From: Ceratopteris richardii
Taxonomy: Eukaryota; Streptophyta; Polypodiopsida; Polypodiales; Pteridaceae
Length of the DNA: 64,000 bases
Direction of reading: 5' to 3'
Assembly (NCBI GenBank): GCA_020310875.1
Contig: CM035444.1
Location: 19,818,223-19,882,222 of the forward strand
Positions within the stretch are counted from its first letter, which is position 1; each line of letters opens with the position of its first letter. The position numbers and the translations under genes were made by a program. The notes below the pieces were generated by a model, which was not told where the DNA came from, ran no database searches, and saw only the letters and a program-made list of their open reading frames with translations. Below, piece by piece: positions 57,905-64,000 of this stretch.

Positions 57905-58503
57905 TTCTTTTCACTTTTTAGCAGTGTCGAGTCTCATTAACATATCCTCTATAAGAGGTTCTTGATACAACTTGACTCGACATCCACTAATATAGTTTGG
58001 CAAGATGTCACCTTCTAGAGTTGCCAATTGAACCTCACCACTAGTGGAAATTCTATTAATGATCATGGGTCCATATCCTCTTTTTTCCAATTTATGAGCA
58101 TGTTGTTTTAGTGTATAAACTAGCACCAGATCTCCTTCTTTCAGTCCTTTATCCTTTATATGGGCATCAAAGTATGCCTTTTGCCTTTTCTTTGCAGCAT
58201 AAATGCCTGCTGCCACTCGTAGCTTGGTCTCACCTAAGCGTTCTAGATCGAAGATCCTGGAGGACAAGTCATGTCCATTCCACTTGTATTCTTGTGTTAC
58301 TTTCAAGGCTGGGATTAGGAAGTCCAATGGTAGCACAACATTTTGTCCAAAGACCATCTAAAATGGTGTGGCATTGAGTACTGTTTTATAGGCAACTCGA
58401 TAAGCCCAAACAACATGATGAAGTTGTTTGTCCCAATCAGAGCGTTTATTATTTACTAGTTTTGTCAATACATTACATAGGATCTTATTCGTGTTCTCGG
58501 CAA
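57905..58503 (-). pseudogene. Gypsy integrase C-part, minus strand
   Basis: MVFGQNVVLPLDFLIPALK, then KDKGLKEGDLVLVYTLKQ, PNYISGCRVKLYQEP and LDTAKK. Near-identical in order to 13405-13850 of the intact element. The upstream part (SDWDKQLHHVVWAYR) runs to a copia junction at 58503. The chain is cut after LDTAKK by fusion to the LTR. Confidence 0.88.
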
Positions 58504-60650
58504 ATCACCATTCAAGAAGGTTGTTTTTATGTCCAACTGATGCACTTTCCAACCTCAATGGACAACCAATGCAACCACGGTACGAATGGTAGTCATGCGT
58601 GAAGTAGGTGCAAAAGTTTCCTCATAGTCAATGCCATATTAGTGCACATATCCTTTGGCAACCAATCTAGATTTGTAGCGATCAATGCTACCATCAGATT
58701 TTCTCTTAATCTTATAAACCCACTTTGTACCAATGACATTCTTTCCTTTTGGCAATTCACATAACTCCCAAGTACCATTTCTATGTATGGAATCCATTTC
58801 TGATTGCATAGCACACATCCATTGTGGATCATCACATGAATCTTCGAAAGAAAGTGGATCTTCATTACATGCTGTAGCAATAAGAGAATAATCCACAAAA
58901 TTACTTGATGCATGGTGAGAGCTTGATCTTGTTCTACCAAGTAAAGGTGCACTCAATTTGTTGTCCTGCAAAGTTTGTTTCAGCCACTTTGGCATAGATT
59001 GTGCACTCTTGATAGACATGCGTTCATTATGTAAAACATCTTCAATATGTACATCATGCATGGGCTGAATTCCATGCTCATTTTCAGCCATATTTTGATG
59101 CAAATATTAAGCCATATGTGGCTGGAAATTTCTAGCAGTTTTGACATTTTTTGGTTGAAATTTTTCAGCCATGTTTGGCTAGAAATTCTCCGCATTTTCA
59201 GCCCTATTTGGCTGGACCCTTTGAGCCTCAGTTGGCTGGTCTACATGGCCATAGTCAAGCGCACCATTTTGGAACAAAGGCATGAGTGTATCGAACACAT
59301 CTTGTGAGCTAACTGTTGGCAGTTTTTTGCATTCAAGTAGAGGGAAAACTGAATTTTCAACAAATACCACATCTCGACTCACAATAATTGTGTTCATCAA
59401 TGGATGGTACAACCGATATCCCTTGCTTTCAGCACTATAACCAACAAATATACATTTCTTTTCCTTGTCATTAAGTTTGTGATGTTGTTGTGATGACACA
59501 AGAGCATATGCCAAACAACCAAACACACGCATATGACTAACCATAGGCTTATGACCATTCCAAGCCTCATAAGGAGTGATAACTCTCAATGCTTTTGTAG
59601 GGCAGTGATTCAACACATAATTTGCACACATGACCACTTCCATCAAAACTTATCAGGAAGATGCTTTCCTTTAAGTATACATCGTGCCATTTCAAGTAGA
59701 GTTCTGTTTTTACGCTCGACAACACCATTTTGTTGAGGTGTATATGGCACCGTACATTGGTGTGAAATACCTCTTTCATGAAGAAAAGCATTAAACTCAT
59801 GTGACATGTATTCATCACCACGATCCATGTGTAGAGTCAAAAGCTTTTGTGAAAAAAAAAAATTCAGCCATAGCAAAAAATGCTTTGAAGAAAGAAAATA
59901 CCTCATTCTTTGCTTTCATAAGATACACCCATGTATGGCGAGTAGCATCATCAATGAAGGTAACAAAATATACATGCTTCCCAAAAGATGGGGTCTTGAC
60001 GGGACCACATACATCACTATGAACAAGCTGCAGTTTTCTTGTAGTGTGTGTATGACTATCTTTTGGAAAAGAAGCATGATGCATTTTTCCAAGAATGCAA
60101 CCTTCACATGCATGCTTTTCAATGGACTCAAGTGTAGGCAAGCCAATAACCATGTCCTTCTTTTGCAAGTAGAGCAAACTATTGAAGTTCAAGTGACCAA
60201 AACGAGCATGCCAAAGCTCCATTTCAGCCATGGAAGAAGTATGAGCAACTAAGGCATTCGAGGCAGCCCTCTTGTATGTATCCATGCGATACAAACAATT
60301 ACATAATGTACCGGACATCACGATAACATCGCCATTGCTAAAATCATGAACCATACACTTATCATCAACAAAGTGTACATGAAGTCCAGCTTTGGCAATC
60401 AATGGAATTGAAATTAATTTCTTCTTGATATCGGGCACATACAATGCATTTTTCAAGAGAATCACACCTCCATTTGCAGCCGTAAGCTCAATTTCTCCTA
60501 CTCCAATGATAGGATAAGAGGCATTGTTTGCACACACCACATGTCCTCCTTTAGGTGCATCTTTCAAAGAGGCAAATAATCTTTTGCATGATGTTATGTG
60601 CTTTGAAGCACCACTATCAAAGAACCAATCCGAATCAGCCTCTCTCACAA
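58504..60650 (-). pseudogene. Copia protease, integrase and RT N-part
   Basis: Minus strand: DWFFDSGASKHIT (intact protease motif), LWHARFGHLNFNSL and CEGCILGKMHH (HHCC), VHSDVCGPVK, HMDRGDEYMSHEF and QQNGVVERKNRT (D-D-E), GTKWVYKIKRKSDG and YKSRLVAKGY (RT). An extra base in the poly-A run at about 59852-59861 and another shift near 59643 split the frame. A short AGCCATATTTGGCT-like repeat at 59085-59220 sits in the integrase-RT linker. Confidence 0.88.
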
Positions 60651-61671
60651 CCATACATTTAGAATGTAAAGAGGCATCATAATGACATGTAACAACACAT
60701 GCCCAAAAATCTTGAGCCATGTTAGCTTCATCATTCTTTGCATTTGCTGAATTTTCAGCAATAGACATGTCTGATTCCTTCTTCTTTTCATTGCATTTAG
60801 CAAGCTTTCTACACTCATCAATAATATGATCAACCTTCCGGCAATATTTGCATCTCTTCTTCTTTTGCAAATCACCATCATTAGAGGAATGAGTGGAAGA
60901 GGAAGCTTGAGGCTTTGGTTTTGATGAACCCAAAGCTGAACCATACTTGCTTTTCCTCTTTTGTAAGATAGCAAGTGCTTGCGTTCCCTCAATCAAACCA
61001 CTCCTATTCACTCTAGATTGCTCTTCTTGCAAAAGAAGAGACAAAACCTCATCAAATGCATACATATTAGGATTTCATTTTGCAACCAAACAAAGTGTAG
61101 TAGCAAAGCTTTGAAAAGATTCTGGTAATCCTTTCAACAATGTAGAAATGAGTGATGTATCCGGAATGATCTCATCTATGTTTGCCAATTTCTCTTTCAA
61201 GTCGTTGATGCGTGTCACATACACATTCATTGACTCATTTTCAGCCATACATACATCCTCAAGTTGCTTCCTCAAGTATGCAACACGCGCTTCATTACGC
61301 ACGGCATACAAAGAAGCAAGAGTGTCCCATGCCTGTCGTGATGTAGAACATGATCGAATGTGTGGAACTATATGATGCTTCACAGAAAGCACAATCAAAG
61401 CATGAGCTTGAGCATCTTTTCCATCCCATCTAAGTTGCTCCTGTGTAGGTGGAGAAGGAGAAACCACTGTACTCGAAGAAGAAGCCTCATCTGTGACGGT
61501 AGACTGTGAAGTCGAAGCACATGCCGGTGTTTGATCTACATCAGCCACTATGTTCCAAAGTTGTTTTGCAACAAGAACATGCTTCATCATGTAAGACCAC
61601 ATCGGATAGTTGGTCCCATCAAGCTTATCTTCAGCTTGAAGCATGCCAAACAAGTCATTGTTGCCTGCCAT
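60651..61671 (-). pseudogene. Copia gag
   Basis: ATG 61671 (MAGNNDLF), then EDKLDGTNYPMWSYMMKH, QAWDTLASLYAVRNEARV and ESFQSFATTL: Gag of the same superfamily as the 41991 gag. One TGA at about 61075 interrupts it (GGA in relatives). The knuckle CKYCRKVDHIIDEC at about 60800-60850 is intact. Confidence 0.88.
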
Positions 61672-62015
61672 TTCACTAAGGAACAAGAATGTGACAAAAT
61701 CTTCACTTCGACGAAAGCTGAAATGAGTGCTAAAATTTCAGCTCACAAACCGTCACTCTGATGGCGATTCTGACTGCACGAATGGATTCGAAATGGAGGT
61801 AAAACCCCAGCGCACTTGGTGGAATGATATCCCTAAGTACAAAGTACCACCACATATGAGAGTATCAAGTATGTGGTAACATGGGGAAAGAACCTCTAGC
61901 CAGCACTAGAGTAAAAAGTGCCCATGTATAGGGAAAAGGTTCACATCAAAGCTACTCGAGGACACATAAGTGTAACACCTAGGTACCCTTGAATTGATGT
62001 CCTCAACCTCACACA

Positions 62016-62150
62016 GTTTCTTGAACCTTGTTCGCAACCTTGGACTCTTGAACCCTTGCTCTCAACCTTGGTGTCTTGAACCTTCTTGTTCGCAACCTTG
62101 GTGTCTTGGGCCCTTGTTCTCAACATTATTCTTGAACCTTGTTCTCACCC
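62016..62150. repeat. Leader minisatellite, about 28 bp degenerate units
   Basis: Repeats of CTTGAACCYTTGTTCTCAAC followed by CTTGGTGT-like sequence, about five copies, in the copia leader. Confidence 0.75.
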
Positions 62151-62448
62151 ATGCTTGGTATTTGAGCCTCAATCAAGTGCCACCCATGGTTTTCCAAGGA
62201 CTTCACACTTCCAAGCTAGATCATTAGATTTGAAAGTTCGTTCTGAGTTTCTTTCAACGGTATCTTATATTCCTCAATCTGACTTACGGATTGAGAGATA
62301 CACTTGATTCTTTGTTGGGTCCAATGCTCAAAGCGCCGCCTCCACAATTCCTACCCTTTCACATGATAGAGTGCCCAAGCACTTTTTTCTTAGAGGCCAT
62401 TGGATCATTCCACCTTGCCCAAGCCTACTTCCTAGGCTCTAATACCAA

Positions 62449-62608
62449 TGTAAGGAATTGAACTCACAACCTGTTGGTTAGGAATGTGATGGGCTAACCA
62501 CTTGCCCCAAAAGCCTACTTCCTAATCCTCGATCTTAGGGTGTATTTCAACCATCTCCTATCTTTCAAGGGTGTGGTTCAATCGTCTCCTACCTATCACT
62601 TTATTACA
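62449..62608 (-). repeat. Short copia LTR, 160 bp
   Basis: TGTAAGGAATT to TTTATTACA, with TGTAA and TTACA as terminal inverted repeats, adjacent to a Met-type PBS. Only one LTR remains. Confidence 0.6.
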
Positions 62609-62611
62609 AGA

Positions 62612-64000
62612 CAGGTACTAACTTATTTGCCCATTTAAGAACAACTTCTAAATTGAACAAATAAGTGTCAGGTAGTTCATCAAACACTCCTTGTAGTGAC
62701 TCTCCTGAAGTGATGCAAGAAAGGTGATCTGCCTTGAGGTGGTTCTACCTTTCCTAACAATCACTTCAAAGTCGCATTCCATTAGTAAGAGGAACCATCT
62801 TACTAAGCATCCTGCATTGCAAGGTTTGTTGACCAAGTATAGTAAAGCTTGATGATCAATAAAAAAAACTTGAACTTGTTGGCCAATAGATAGTGTCTAA
62901 ACTTCTTCACGACATATACCATGCCTAAACCTTCTCTTTCGGTTGTGGTGTAGTTTCGTTCAACAGCGTTCAATTGTCTGCTAGCACATGCTATAGGCAA
63001 ATCTAAATTTCCTTCACCTGTTGGTTGTGACAGTACACATCATATTGCGTAATTGGATGCATCTACGTGGACATGGAAGGGTATATTCCAATCAAGAGTG
63101 GTCAGTATTGGTACTGAGCACAAACGTCTCTGCAGCTCATTGAAGGAATTCTCGCATTCATCATTCCGCTCGAAATTTGTCAACAAACCATAGAGAGGTT
63201 TAGCTATGATTCATACATGTGGATAAACCTACGATAATCTCCACAATGGCCCATAAAGGCTTGTACCTATTTAACGTTTCTTTGCCTAGGCAGCTCCGCT
63301 ATGGATCTTACTTTGTCCTCATCTGTTGATATTCCATTCTTAGAAACAATGTGACCTAAGATTTTACCTTGTCGTACCATGAACACACACTTCTCTGGGT
63401 TCAGACACACTCGATATTCTCTACACTTGTTGAAGATCTGTCTGAGCTCAAGGATGTGGTATCTTCTTTCTTGGAAATGAGCACATAAATCATCCACATA
63501 TACTTCTAAGCTCTTTCACAAGAACTCCTTGAAGACACGATACATGAGCCTTTGGAATGTTGCAGGTGCATTGGTGAGCCCAAATGGCATCACACGGAAT
63601 GCAAAGATTCCCCACTCTATGGCAAATTCTGTTTTGTGTTGATCTTCAGGGGCAATGGCTACTTGATTGTAACCTGAAAATCCATCAAGGAAGCTATAAA
63701 CTTCCTTGCCTGCAACATGATCCAAAACATGTTCAGTGATTGGAAGTGGATAACTATCTCTTATCGTAGCAGCATTAACTTTTTTAAGGTCAATACACAC
63801 TCGCAATTTTCCATTCCTCTTGGGCAATGGAAAATCATCTCTTTGATGCCTATGTGCTCCATGTCTCTCCCTTTCAGGTCTTCCACCTTCATGTCTTGCT
63901 CTGTTTCTGCCCACAGTGTTTGCAAAGCTTACATCAGGTCTCTCTCTGGTTCTTTCCCGCTGGGTTTCATGAGCCTTGGATGATCTTGCTCCTTGGAAGC
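62612..64000 (-). pseudogene. Gypsy gag-RT fusion, RT and RNase H, minus strand
   Basis: Minus strand: Gag-like RERHGAHRHQRDDFPLP passes in frame into RT sequence KRNGKLRVCIDLKKVN. Then SFLDGFSGYNQVAIAPEDQ, MPFGLTNAPATFQRLM, VDDLCAHF (YVDD has become MDD), ILGHIVSKNGISTDE, and RNase H to ELPDTYLFNLE near 62660. A close relative of the intact element. Stops and small shifts are present near 63500, 63270 and 63000. Confidence 0.88.

Larger units (their letters stand above)
58504..62608 (-). mobile_element. Truncated copia element, minus strand, nested in gypsy
   Basis: LTR 62449-62608, PBS TTGGTATTAGAGCC (minus, plus coordinates about 62435-62448), a leader with a minisatellite, gag from 61671, protease, integrase and the start of RT, then truncation at 58504 (KVHQLDIKTTFL). 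It separates gypsy RNase H (62612 onward) from gypsy integrase (58503 and below). Confidence 0.85.

Overview
This window looks like nuclear DNA of a vascular plant, probably a large, repeat-rich genome such as a gymnosperm's; that last point is inference from repeat density, long introns and element types. I recognise one ordinary host gene, on the minus strand: the 5' part of a prefoldin subunit 1 gene, with three exons between 21638 and 23994. Nearly everything else is LTR retrotransposon, from one almost intact element to nested, truncated and rearranged remnants.

Layout. 1-3393: remnant of a Met-primed LTR element with three local tandem duplications, then about 2 kb with nothing recognisable. 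3394-20737: a 17.3 kb Ty3/gypsy (Athila/Tat-like) element on the plus strand, bounded by a perfect CCCTG target-site duplication. It has 649 bp LTRs (about 99% identical), a tRNA-Asp-type primer site, a leader with a CCATCGCGA minisatellite, Gag-protease, Pol with unusual additions, a very large third ORF of unknown function and a polypurine tract. 20743-24000: prefoldin exons and introns, with long AC/TA and CT microsatellites. 24868-29299: two decayed pieces of one Ty1/copia family. 29776-39750: an old copia element (TSD AGGCC) carrying a nested copia copy at 32493-37498 (TSD ATAAC) inside its integrase. 39931-47673: a non-coding LTR-flanked segment carrying the best-preserved copia copy at 41406-46564 (TSD GCAAT). 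48130-64000: a patchwork on mostly the minus strand. A copia element sits in the protease region of one gypsy element, a second copia sits between RNase H and integrase of another, and there are deletion junctions.

How the parts work together. In the intact gypsy element the LTR supplies the promoter. Gag, protease, RT, RNase H and integrase are one reading frame, interrupted by a single UAA inside the first protease. A second retropepsin-like domain follows integrase, and two zinc-binding HHCC units precede the integrase core. ORF3 follows a good splice-acceptor-like site and a strong ATG context, so it could be expressed from a spliced RNA, as env-like genes are. ORF3 has no visible signal peptide or membrane segment; together with the doubled protease it is the best candidate here for something undescribed. 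The copia copies have accumulated in-frame TAG codons at former CAG codons, as expected from deamination of plant CHG-methylated cytosines.
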